Origin: Notolepis coatsorum
Lineage: Eukaryota > Chordata > Actinopteri > Aulopiformes > Paralepididae
NCBI GenBank assembly: GCA_963971535.1
Contig: OZ020589.1
Location: 86,503,796-86,567,795 of the forward strand
Reading direction: 5' to 3'
Length of the DNA: 64,000 nt
Shown: piece after piece, positions 10,001 through 19,481 of the stretch
How positions within the stretch are numbered: the stretch's first letter is position 1
Layout of the letters: each line of letters opens with the position of its first letter
Notes under the pieces: model-generated
The model's database searches: none
What the model was told of the DNA's origin: nothing
The model's input: only the letters and a program-made list of their open reading frames with translations
Program-made: the position numbers and the translations under genes

Positions 10001-11955
10001 ATCCATTGACTTGCTTCCTCCGCGTTCAGCTTGGGGAAGGAGTCACATTGCGCTAGCCAGTGTTCTTTCTCACAGTAGGGGCACACTATCTTCCACTTCT
10101 CCGTTCTGGAGGGGGTACTGTGGCTCCTGCTGCTCGGTACTGACTCCGATTGGTGCATCACAGTCACCGATCTTCTTCCATCATTTAGTCGTCTGGTTCC
10201 TTCTCTGGAGCCAGGGGTGCTCCGTCCGAATGTATCTAGCCGTAGGCTGCTGACTTCTCTCGCCAGGAAGTCTGCTAGATCGAGGAGGTTCGGTTCGGGG
10301 CCATTCGGGTCTCGGTGGTCTCTCTGCCGCCTAAAACGCTCCTGTCGAGCGGGCGGCAGCTTCTCCAAGATCCTTTCCACATTTGAGTTGGCGTAAAGTT
10401 CATGCCTCCCCTTCTCTCTCTGCGCTCCCAACATCCCTACCAGGGACTGCACTCTGATGGACAGGTCGTCCAGTGCTCGATTGTCTATTGCTGGGGGTAA
10501 GCGGTCGATGTGTCGGATCTCCTGGATCACATAATCCCATATGCGCCCATACCTCTGGTCCAATGCTACCAGCGCTGCTGTGTATGGGGTGGTGGAAGTC
10601 GCGTAGGCGAGCGCTATATTATGTGCGCGGGGTACCTTTAAGTGCTTCAGTAGGATGGCGTATTTATGGCGTTCATCCAATACATCCACCAACATGGTCT
10701 CCAGACACATGCAGAGTTCTGTATACTGGGCCCGGTTCTCTTGGGTGAAGTCGGGTACCATAGGCGTGCCAATGTATGACGCTGACTGTGGATACATCGG
10801 CGATCGTTGGGGGAGAGGCCTCCTAGGCGAGTCTCCTCCCGCTCCTTGGTATGGGCTGGTACCGGCAGTGTACCATGGCCCGCTTGTCCAGGTGCTGTTC
10901 CTCGGTGCGGGTCGTGCGTCGTGCTCACCCGGGTATAGAGTCGGGGGTCTGTAGCGCGGCTCCGCGGGAGTATAGCCTGGGCTGTACCGGACCTCCTGGT
11001 CCGGTAGAGTACTGTGCTGTCATCGGGCGTAGTTCTCCTCCTCTTCCTCTTCGTCTTCAGTTAGGTCATCCAGTGCTTGTAGTCTCTGGTTTAGCCTCTC
11101 CACAGGATATGCTGCTCCTTCCCGGTTGCTAGGTCTCGCTTGGACCGGTGGGGGGAGGTGGTCTGTGGGGGGTATAGACCTCGTCTGTTGGTCAAGTTCA
11201 GGGTTGTTTACTCGGCTAGGGGATGCCGCCCTGGAGGTGTGTCTAGACGAGTTCCTGGAGCCTCTGGCGGAGGGAGAGGGTGTTGTCCGTCTGATCAGCT
11301 TTTCTATTAGTTGCGCTTGCTGTCTGTGGCGCTCTGCGTCCCGTAGAGCACCAGCAGCTGCTCGCTGGCTGTCTGCTCGGTCTCGGGCCACATTCTCTTC
11401 CCTCTGAATGCGTCTTATTTCTAGACGTATATGCTCTTCTTCGCTCCGCTGCTGGATCTGCAGTCGGTCGCGTTCAGCAGCGGCGTTCAGGCTGATGAGG
11501 AAGGCCTGCTGTAGGGTCCTCTCTGCCTCGCTGGGAGAAGGCGGTTGTATAGGGGAGCCTTCCCTCGGGGTACTCCTTGCGGAGCCTTGGAGCTCTATCT
11601 CCACGGTGCTCTCCCCGTCTTCTTCCGTGCCGAGTTCTCTCTCGGTAGCGTTGTATTCCTCCCGGGACTCATCGGGGACTACTTCTTCAGTACTGGCGGG
11701 GTGTGAAGTCATGTCTGGTTCCCACTGGTCCCCACCGTGAACTTGGTCAGTTACATTAGAACCCGTAGGGGCCTCTATGGTCGGGGTAGTCTGGGCGTTG
11801 GGGTTAGACATACTTTTACTTTCTAGTTTTACCGCGTTTACTGTTAGTAGAAGACTAGGTTGTTGACTGACAGCGTAAGCCTCTAAGTACTGAGGGAGCC
11901 GTCGTTCGCGCTGCGGGCGTTGGTTAGGAGGATCGTTTCGTGGAGTGTTCATCAT
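7015..11955 (-). pseudogene. gag-pol: BEL/Pao gag-pol, two stops and integrase deletion
   Basis: A single frame runs from the Met-Met start at 11955 to 7015. It is interrupted by TGA at 11022-11020 and 8082-8080; the copy at 57154-63318 has CGA at both places, so both look like CpG transitions. Kept: gag with a Glu/Arg-rich helical part, two-part zinc region (CPYCEKEHW..C, CFRCARSHMAAEC), aspartic protease with LDDGS, RT with YVDN, RNase H (FSDAS, LWSDSTT, NPADVITRG) and the C-terminal DUF5641-like segment. Missing: 1,146 nt (382 codons, in frame) corresponding to 61888-63034 of the intact copy, which contains the integrase zinc and D-D-E regions. The junction falls in a shared TTCCT. The copy cannot integrate itself and would need help. 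Confidence 0.92.
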
Positions 11956-12004
11956 AGGCCATTTCAATATTAATAACACTATATTAATATTACACTAATT
12001 ACCC

Positions 12005-12021
12005 TCCGGCTCGAAGGACCA
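12005..12021 (-). promoter_or_regulatory. Primer-binding site, tRNA-Tyr type (BEL copy 1)
   Basis: The minus strand reads TGGTCCTTCGAGCCGGA, complementary to the 3' end of a vertebrate tRNA-Tyr with its CCA. It lies 25 nt downstream of the 5' LTR end, the same spacing as in the intact copy (57088-57104). Confidence 0.8.
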
Positions 12022-12046
12022 ATTGTAACTGAGGGGTACAATTCCC

Positions 12047-13452
12047 TGACTGTATTGTTAGATATGATACTTACTACCACTACCTCTTGTACTTTAGACT
12101 CTGGCCACCCAGTACTAGGCATAAATAATTATGGTAAACACTCCCACGTAGATGAAACGATCCAACACAAATGTACCAAGTCGAAAGTCTGCGTTTAATA
12201 ATAATTAATACATAGCAAAAGGTATGTAGAGCAATCACTTAATTACATTTATGATTTGAAATAGGATGCACTTTTATGGCAAATGAGTATTCGTTGGTAT
12301 ATCAATAGAGAACGTCCAATCTCTGGTGGCGCAGGCGGTAAATATACAACCTGGAATATTTAAGGAATAATAGCAATGATACTTTAATGATTATAGAACT
12401 GGATACACTAGGGGGGAATTCCGGTCGCTTGTAAGACAACTGGAGAAGGGGGGGGGGGTAGAGTCTGGCTGTATCCGTCTGGCCGAGGGTATCCTGGGAG
12501 AACCCACGGTTGTGCGGCTCGGTGCCTCAGCGATCCTCGATCCACAGATGAAAGCAGTTGGACTCTCTGTGGGCCGGCTTCCTCCGGTCCACGATGGAGA
12601 GACGTGAAGCGACCTCGTCGTGTAGAGCGTCTCCTCACCTGTCGTCCTCTCCGGGGGGGGGGTTTCCAACACACGGCAGTGTTGGTCTTTATCCATAGAA
12701 TAATCACTGTATACAAAGCATAATCCGTGCCTGGGAAGGCGGGCTGTCGTCGGTAGAATAATCCGGTATGCAGGTCCACTCGCTCGTCGGCTCTGGGGCT
12801 CCTCGGGTGCAGCCTCACATGGGGTCGGCCACCCTGGATAAGCAGCCAGTTCTCTGCCCGAAACGATGGGGTACTGACTACGATAGTATTCTCACCGCAC
12901 GAAGCACTACATATGAATAGACTATTATTAGCTTAATAGACTACGTCCAACTCGACGATATAGTGCCAAATATGACTATTCAAATATTAATATACACGAT
13001 GTCTCAATACCGATGGTAGGCCGAACTTGGCCTTACTCCCACACGTGGCGTCGCGGGGAGGCTTTACGTCTGTCACTCTATTGGAGGGTAAGAAACTGGA
13101 CTAAAAAAGGAAGTCCTACTTTAGTAGCGCAGTATATATACGCACTATGAACAAATAGTACCGTTAGTGGTGCGGTAGCCAGATTCCTACGCGGAACTAG
13201 GACTTGTTCGTACATGTTGAGCGGTACGTTTGAACTGGGTCTGGGGGGTATGGCAGCCTGGCACCAAGGTCTCGACCAATAGTAGAATGGAGACTATTAT
13301 GGGATGTTCAGTAGGCTAGAATGGATATTCAATGCATATTGTACAAGGAATATACAAGGGATATCAGGGAATATTAGAGAATATACAAATACAATTAAAT
13401 ATATATATATAAATAAATATATATATTCGGTTTAATCTGGCCCTTCACAACA
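12047..13452 (-). repeat. 5' LTR of BEL copy 1
   Basis: 1,406 bp, nearly identical to 5499-6906. Its outer edge (TGTTGTGAAGG on the minus strand) abuts the resumed host LTR sequence CAATGAGATG at 13453. Confidence 0.92.
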
Positions 13453-14669
13453 CAATGAGATGATCAGATCACATGCAGTTGGTATCGGCTGGCCCGCGGC
13501 CTAGGGACAACACAGGTGTAGCCAACCGGTCTGAGTAGTATGAAAAGTCTCAAATAGGAATTATAGTTAAATAACTTAAATGTGTGTTTAAAGAGATAGG
13601 AGGTTTACTATGACATACCTGCATAGATGACTGTTAGGCTGGACTGATGAGGCTGAATAGAGTAGTGTGATAATATGATGTGATTATACTAGCTCAGAGA
13701 CAATCACTCAACACAATGTGAAATAACTTCAAATGTCTGGTAAAACACTTAGATTAGTTTGATACGAAGTACAATTAGGCCTGTTTACATTGTGGTAATA
13801 ATTCGGAATTCATATTAAACTGTATAAAAGCATATTATTAATGAACGCTAGAGTATAAACTTAAATCCCCTACAGAATAAGATTAGTTTTCACTTAAGGT
13901 GAAAATAGGCTTAATGATAAAAAATGTGTTTAAGTATGATATCTCTGGGTTCATGTAATTAAGGGTAATTCAAATATAGATAGTATGAAATGAATAAATG
14001 CAATGTATTAGGTTGTTAGATGGTGGTTGTTCTTTGACTTAAACAAAGGAAAGGATAGAGTTGGCTGTGTAAGGACAGCCCCCTGTTTCAAATCCAAACG
14101 GAGCTGGCCTGGGATTGGATGAAAGGATTTGATGATGTCATTTTTGATGACATCACGCAGAAGGCTCTAGGTTTGGGATATAATGGGATGTTGTGATGGG
14201 GAGAAGAGACTCTGAAACCAACTCACCGACCAAGGAGGAACCACACCCCAAGACCACACACACCGACGCGGGCAGAGGAGCAGAAGAACAAAGAACAGAA
14301 CTTTGGAGGGAGAATAGACTGCTTTGTTCACTAGCCAAGAGAACAAAGCCATCAACAATTTATCAACTATCATTCATTAATCTGATTTCTTAGATAGGGC
14401 AAGAGCGGCATAGTGCTCCGGTACCTTGAATCTTTTATAGCCTTCTTTATTGTAATTTGTATACAACTCTTAACTTTGATTAAACAGCTGCTGTTAACTA
14501 CCCTCTTCTCCTAATTCCTCCTGCTGCGCCGCTGAGCGTCATAACAAATACCCTCAAGTCTTTGTTTAAAGTATTTTCCAGGGCTTTAAAGTTTTTGAAT
14601 CACAACGCAGAGCAGAGGAGATTAGGTTCTGATACAGAACCTAACCATTTAGCTTGGGAAAATACTACA
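13453..14669 (+). repeat. 5' LTR of the gag-only element, second segment
   Basis: Collinear with 23401-24617. A TATAAT box at 14179-14184 suggests a start of transcription near 14205, and an ATTAAA signal at 14479-14484 could define the end of R. The LTR ends ACTACA at 14669. Small ORFs here are present in both LTRs and have no recognisable motif. Confidence 0.9.
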
Positions 14670-14672
14670 TTT

Positions 14673-14685
14673 TGGTGCCTTGGCC
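14673..14685 (+). promoter_or_regulatory. Putative primer-binding site, tRNA-Gly-like
   Basis: Three bases after the LTR the sequence TGGTGCCTTGGCC matches the tRNA-Gly-type site (TGGTGCATTGGCC) at 12 of 13 positions; similarity is lost after that. Position is right for a retroviral-type primer site. Assignment to Gly is inference from recalled tRNA ends. Confidence 0.55.
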
Positions 14686-14790
14686 CTTGAACAAGTGGCG
14701 GCCGTGGGAACAAGGATTTTTTTTCTTCATCCATCGACCTCATCAGCGGACAACGAAGGCCGCAGTTGCGTGAGCTTCGATCCTGTGAGA

Positions 14791-14799
14791 AAGGTGAGT
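14791..14799 (+). promoter_or_regulatory. Candidate leader 5' splice site
   Basis: AAG|GTGAGT, a near-consensus donor with the break after 14793, about 120 nt past the LTR. Joined to the acceptor at 19127 it would remove 4,334 nt and bring the LTR leader to the gag-like ORF. Splicing is inferred, not shown. Confidence 0.5.
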
Positions 14800-16429
14800 G
14801 ATGACGGAGAATTGGCTGCTCAGTTCGAACAAGGGGTGGGAAAAGTTAATGCCTCATTAACGTGTGTTGTCGGGCCCTATAAATAAATTTGATTTGATTT
14901 GATTTGATTCATATAGGAGTATATGAAGTAAAGTTAAAGCCTGAAGAAGTTGGAAACCTCGTATTGTATTAAATATGTAGGCGTTGGGGGGAGCGCAAAT
15001 AACTGATTTATGGGGTTGGTCGAGGCGTCGGATTGCGTCAGATGAAATGCTTACCTGATCATGAGGCTCGGTATATCTGATTTAGGTTCGACAGGTGCGT
15101 ATCCTGGGTTATGGGATCCCTAATACATTTCTCAGGAGACGGGCGCTATGATGTTGGTAATTTTTGCGTGTCTGAACAGTGGGGGAGCCGTGTGTTTGCG
15201 CCGGGGAAGTGGGACGGGTCTAGTCGGGGTAACGCGTACTCAAATCGGCACCCGGGCAAGATGTTTCACCGAGACGTGGATACGGTGGCTCAAACGCTGT
15301 TTGGATTATGTAATCGGGTATAGTAGAAACGAAGGGCGATCGGTATAAATCAGGGGTCTTGTTGTGCGATTACAGGCCTAACACGAGACGATTAATATAA
15401 GCGGGGCTGGCTAGTGTTTACGAGGCTGTAACATAGTTTTCTGACTGAACGTGATGACCGGCATTACGACGGGACGTGGTATCTGCGGGGATTATCGGCC
15501 GAATTAAATGGAGAATTATGTTCGTTTTTAGGACATATTCAATTGGATCAAGACGGCGAGGGGTTGTTGGCAAGGTGAGTTTGCGAATTAAAGAAACCCG
15601 AAAGCCTAAGGAGAGAGACTGACTTAGTACTTAGTGGGGATTCGATTACAAAGCTGTTGTAAACTTAAACATTCAGTATAGTAAGATGTACGATTACACT
15701 TGGTCTCGTTTTTAATAGTCGCGCGGAAGTTATTGAATAAAGTGAAACGGAATGTGAAAACTGCCGTGCGGACGTTCGAGGGACAATAGTATGTAAGTCT
15801 GAATGGTTGTTCATGTTTTTATTTGTGGGTAGGAGTGGCAGTATGATTGAATGTTTGGATGATGGCTATGATTAGGTGTGATTGATGAAACGTATGAGTT
15901 TATTGTTGTATTATTATGTAATTTAAGTCACCGGATAGCCGTGGGGATATGTAATGGTATTACGCCGGTTTTTCGAGGGCCGTTGGAACGCAGCGGCGGT
16001 TAGCTACTGTGTTAGCCTGGGGGCGACCGGAGGATGCTAGTGACGAATCGACGTAGTTTCGAATGTATAAAGTCGATCGATAGTGTCTTGGGATTACGGG
16101 GATGTGTTAGGCACTTTAAAATTTTCATATTCGACGCGGATAGAGTGGTTGTTTAATGTTTTAGGAGATTGGGATGTAATGTAATGTTGTCCCGGAAGTC
16201 GTCCTGAGCACACCGGTAGTGAAAGCGGCGGGGTCAAGCTAGTGTTTTGTGAGGGGCTCTATGATGTTATGTTTTTATTTTTTTGATTAAGTCACTACAC
16301 TGGCGTTTTGAGAGGATTAGGGTTCTGTTGTGGGGAATGTGATGTTGTGGTAACATTGCGAGGTGTCGGCCCGCGCGGCGAAACGGGACGATGGGTCGTT
16401 GGGGAACGTTTTTATGGTATCGTGGGAGA
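14800..16429 (+). other. Non-coding leader, first part
   Basis: About 1.6 kb with no convincing ORF. TG/GT-rich with scattered CpG, including a short GATTT tandem at 14888-14908. No repeat motif known to me. The base composition resembles the matching part of copy 2 (48620-49240 minus), but I could not align the two confidently by eye. Confidence 0.5.
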
Positions 16430-16700
16430 AGCTAAGCTAATGCTAACTAGCCGCGTTAATGGCTGAAGCGGTCGCCGGTTGTGACGTCATAAGGGTGCGC
16501 GGACTGGCGACCTGCGCGCGCTGGGTTGAAGCTAACGAAGCTAATATGCTAAGCTAACTGTGCTGACGACATAGCATGACGGGGCTCTCGGGATGTCTCG
16601 CGATGAGGCGGCCATCTTGGTAGGGGCGCCGGGTGTCCATTGTTGAGGGGAAAGTGGAGTTTATTTAGGAATACGGTAGGGGGCAGCAGAGGACATGGTG
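16430..16700 (+). promoter_or_regulatory. CpG-rich promoter-like block within the leader
   Basis: Contains GCTAA/TTAGC-rich DNA, a CRE (TGACGTCA, 16482-16489), a TCTCGCGA box (16596-16603), a YY1-type GGCGGCCATCTTGG (16607-16620) and then GACATG|GTGAGT with a donor-like break at 16697. These are motifs of vertebrate CpG-island promoters. Copy 2 carries a comparable block on the minus strand (47590-48620: TCTCGCGAG, CCGCCATTTT, ETS-type ACCGGAAGT). It could be an internal promoter with its own first exon, or a captured host promoter. Function is inferred. Confidence 0.5.
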
Positions 16701-16821
16701 AGTTTCCTTTTGAAACTATTTTTGGGTTCTGCACACAGAACGGTTTCTTTTAGAGGTTAGTGTAATAATAAGGTTAGATTAGATTGTTGTGCTTTAATCT
16801 GGTAGTGGAATGTGGGGCCCT

Positions 16822-17078
16822 GGCCCCCCCCCCCCCTCCCCCTCGTCCGTTCCCTCTCCCCCCTCTCCCCCTCTCCCCCTCTCTCTCTCTCTCTCTCTCT
16901 CTCCCTCTCTCTTGCTCCCTCTCTCACCCCCCCCTCTCTCTCTTTCTCTCGCTCTCTCTCTCTCCCTTCCTCTCTCACCCCCCCCCCTCTCTCTCTCTCT
17001 CTCGTTCCCTCTCTCTCTCACCCCCCCTCCCTCTCTCTCCCTCCCTCTCTCGCCCCCCCCTCTCTCTCCCTCTCTCTC

Positions 17079-17120
<42 letters not shown>

Positions 17121-17375
17121 TCTCTTGCTCCCTCTCTCTCCTTCCCTCTCTCACCCCCCCCTCTCTCTCTTTCTCTCGCTCTCTCTCTCTCCCTCCCTCT
17201 CTCACCCCCCCCCCTCTCTCTCTCTCTCGTTCCCTCTCTCTCTCACCCCCCCTCCCTCTCTCTCCCTCCCTCTCTCGCCCCCCCCTCTCTCTCCCTCTCT
17301 CACCCCCCTCTCTCTCTCTCTCACCCCCCCCCCCCCCCCTCTCGCTCCCTCCCTCCCCCTCACTCCCCGCATGGT
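16822..17375 (+). repeat. Long polypyrimidine tract with internal duplication
   Basis: About 550 bp of CT and C runs. A block of about 180 bp (starting CTCTCTTGCTCCC, with CTCGTTCCC later) occurs twice, near 16905 and 17118. The long ORFs here are translations of simple sequence, not genes. A CT tract (as GA on the plus strand, 47379-47572) lies in the same relative place in copy 2. Confidence 0.95.
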
Positions 17376-19105
17376 TATGGGAACAGGCTATATTGTGATG
17401 TGGTGTTATATGAACGAGGAATCTCGTTCCTACACTGCCTCTCTTCCATTCTCTCTTCCCCCCTCGGCCCCCCCGAAACGCTCTCTCTTTCCCTCCTAGT
17501 TTGGTCTTGTATATTGTTTATGGTTGTGCTGTGTAGGTTTCAAACGCGGTGTATTGCTGGGTTTATTGTTTATTGCTGTTTACTGTAGGATTCAAAGGCA
17601 GTTGGTTGGATTTGGGACTTGTTTGGTGTGTGATGTTGTTCAAAATTCAGTTTTATTGTTATTTTTTGGGTATTTCTAGTGCTGGTAGTGGTATTGGCTG
17701 GCGTTAGGGCAATGATGTCGTACTCGACCGGGGATGGGGCCATACTCTCTGGCTCTCTCCAGGTCTCAGGCCGCCTTCCGGTCTCTTGATTTAATGGAGG
17801 AGTGTGGCGCTGCTGACACGGTGGACTCCGTGTCAGTGTCTTTTGTGTGGCGTTCATGTTGGTGGGCCGTAAGTCGGAGCATATTTTGAGGACAGGTTGG
17901 GGGCTCTCCACGCAGATGGACCTGCATGTGGGGGTTGCTCTGCTCGGCTGCGCCTGGGTAGACAGATCGTCGTAGCTCACTGTCTGCCTCCACGCATTGA
18001 CGGGGATGCGCTATGTGTGCGACTCGTCGATGCTCGCAGCGGCACTGCGCACGTTTTCATTTTAACGGGGGTACGGGGACTGCTAGACGTCGTGGCAGGG
18101 GTGGGCTCGTTGCCTGCCACCGCGCATTAACGGGGATGCGCTATGCGTGCACTCGTCGAAGGCTCGCTGCCACACTACGCGCATTGGGTTATATTGTGTG
18201 TGGATATTTGGGTGAAGGTGGTTACGGTGGTTGATTGGTGTCGGAGGTGCTGTGTGTGAGTGGCAGTGGTTGTGAGTGATATGTACTTTGGATATCCTTG
18301 AGTAGGAAGCCCGGGGTGCCGCGCTCCAGGATTGCAAACTGGAGGGGGACACCGTGGGCTACAAGTTAGGTTGACCAGTGAGATGTCATTGGTCTGCAGG
18401 GATTTCAATGTGGGGGTAGTGTCGGCGCCTGTGGGTTATTAAACAGGTTGTATATGACACTGTTCCGAATGCACGGGACTTCAGTGACATAAGGCACTGA
18501 AAATTGGTTTCTGTTCTCGTGAGGAGTGGGTTTAACACCTAGGTGGTTAGGTGTTACGGGGGAATGTAGTAATTGTGTGCAAAATTGTGTGTGAATTATG
18601 TGTATTACTGGTATGTAAAATGTAATATGAGCGGAATACATTTTTAGGCTTTCACGGATAGAAATAAATAAAGTTACACAGAAGGAAAGATTAGGAGTAA
18701 ATATACACATAGCCATTTGCAAAGAGAAATAAGAGTTAAAGTGCTTTTATTCACCTGAATTATAGGAGTTAAAGTGAGTTTATTCACCTAAATTACCATG
18801 TCCAGTACAAATGTTTAGAAATGATAGGCTGTAAATAACAAATTTCTGATTGACCAACAGAAGGGAAAAGGCTGATGCAATATAGGGTTCCCCGGAGTTG
18901 TGAGAAGGAACATGACAACGGGATTGGGAGATCCAGTTTTCCAATGGAGACAACTGAAAAACGATTAAGGCTGTGTCGTTGATAATTCAAACGAAAATTG
19001 CACAAATGCTCTCAAGTGATTTTAGTATAGGAGATGCCCGACATTCCATGCTTAAAGATAAATGATGGATGGTGAACGGGAAATGCCACTGATAATTAAG
19101 TGTAT
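17376..19105 (+). other. Non-coding leader, second part
   Basis: No supported gene. A GC-rich block (17700-18200) is followed by AT-rich sequence. The latter includes GTTAAAGTG..TTTATTCACCT written twice in tandem at 18734-18795. Confidence 0.5.
17985..18184 (+). repeat. Imperfect tandem duplication, about 126-bp offset
   Basis: The block around GACGGGGATGCGCTATG..GCGACTCGTCGA at 17998 recurs at 18127 with changes, followed in both by CTCGC..GCACTGCGC-like sequence. It lies inside the leader; meaning unknown. Confidence 0.6.
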
Positions 19106-19127
19106 GCTTTTTCTGCTCTCTTCACAG
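19106..19127 (+). promoter_or_regulatory. 3' splice site upstream of the gag-like ORF
   Basis: A polypyrimidine run followed by CTCTCTTCACAG; the exon would begin at 19128, 354 nt before the ATG. Copy 2 has a matching acceptor (TTTTGTCTCGACAG on the minus strand ending at 41808), and the downstream sequence aligns between copies (GTTATCAATTCCTG, TGTGAG..AATT..CTCAAG). Conservation in a diverged copy supports real use. Confidence 0.65.
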
Positions 19128-19481
19128 CTGCTCCAGGGCGGACGGCCAGTGCTGACAATTTCGAACTCCAGACAGGGAAATCAAATGGACTGTTGAAAGT
19201 CGGGGGTATAGTATCACACAGCGAGTTATCAATTCCTGTTTGCACCAATATACCAGTGTGAGTGAAATTAACTCAAGTTTGGTAAAAATAGTTTGAATAC
19301 AGAGAAACTTGCTTTCTAAACGGTGGAATCTGAGTGATATGAGAGCACGTGTGAATGAGTAATATAGAGCGGATTCACTAACTTTGATAGGAGCAATTAG
19401 GAGCAAAAATAGGGTAACCAAAACTGGACATATAGTCTAGGTCAGTTAAGCCATAGTGTAATAAATAGAAGCAATATAAGA

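Larger units (their letters stand above)
5499..13452 (-). mobile_element. BEL/Pao retrotransposon, integrase-deleted copy
   Basis: A 7,954-bp element read on the minus strand: 5' LTR 12047-13452, tRNA-Tyr-type primer site, gag-pol frame with two stops and an internal deletion, polypurine tract, 3' LTR 5499-6906. It sits in the 5' LTR of the larger element at 5296-24617. No target duplication is visible and 48 bp of target are absent. Its coding region is closely related to the intact copy at 55685-64000, but its LTRs are clearly a different subtype. Confidence 0.93.

Noticed and set aside
11020-11740. Plus-strand ORFs opposite the BEL gag (11126-11407, 11408-11740)
   Set aside because: Shadows of the minus-strand gag; no motif, and the equivalents in copy 2 are only reverse shadows too.
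16784-17588. Long Ser/Leu/Pro-rich ORFs on the plus strand and Arg/Glu-rich ORFs on the minus strand
   Set aside because: They are six-frame readings of the polypyrimidine tract; all frames are open there and the composition is pure simple repeat.
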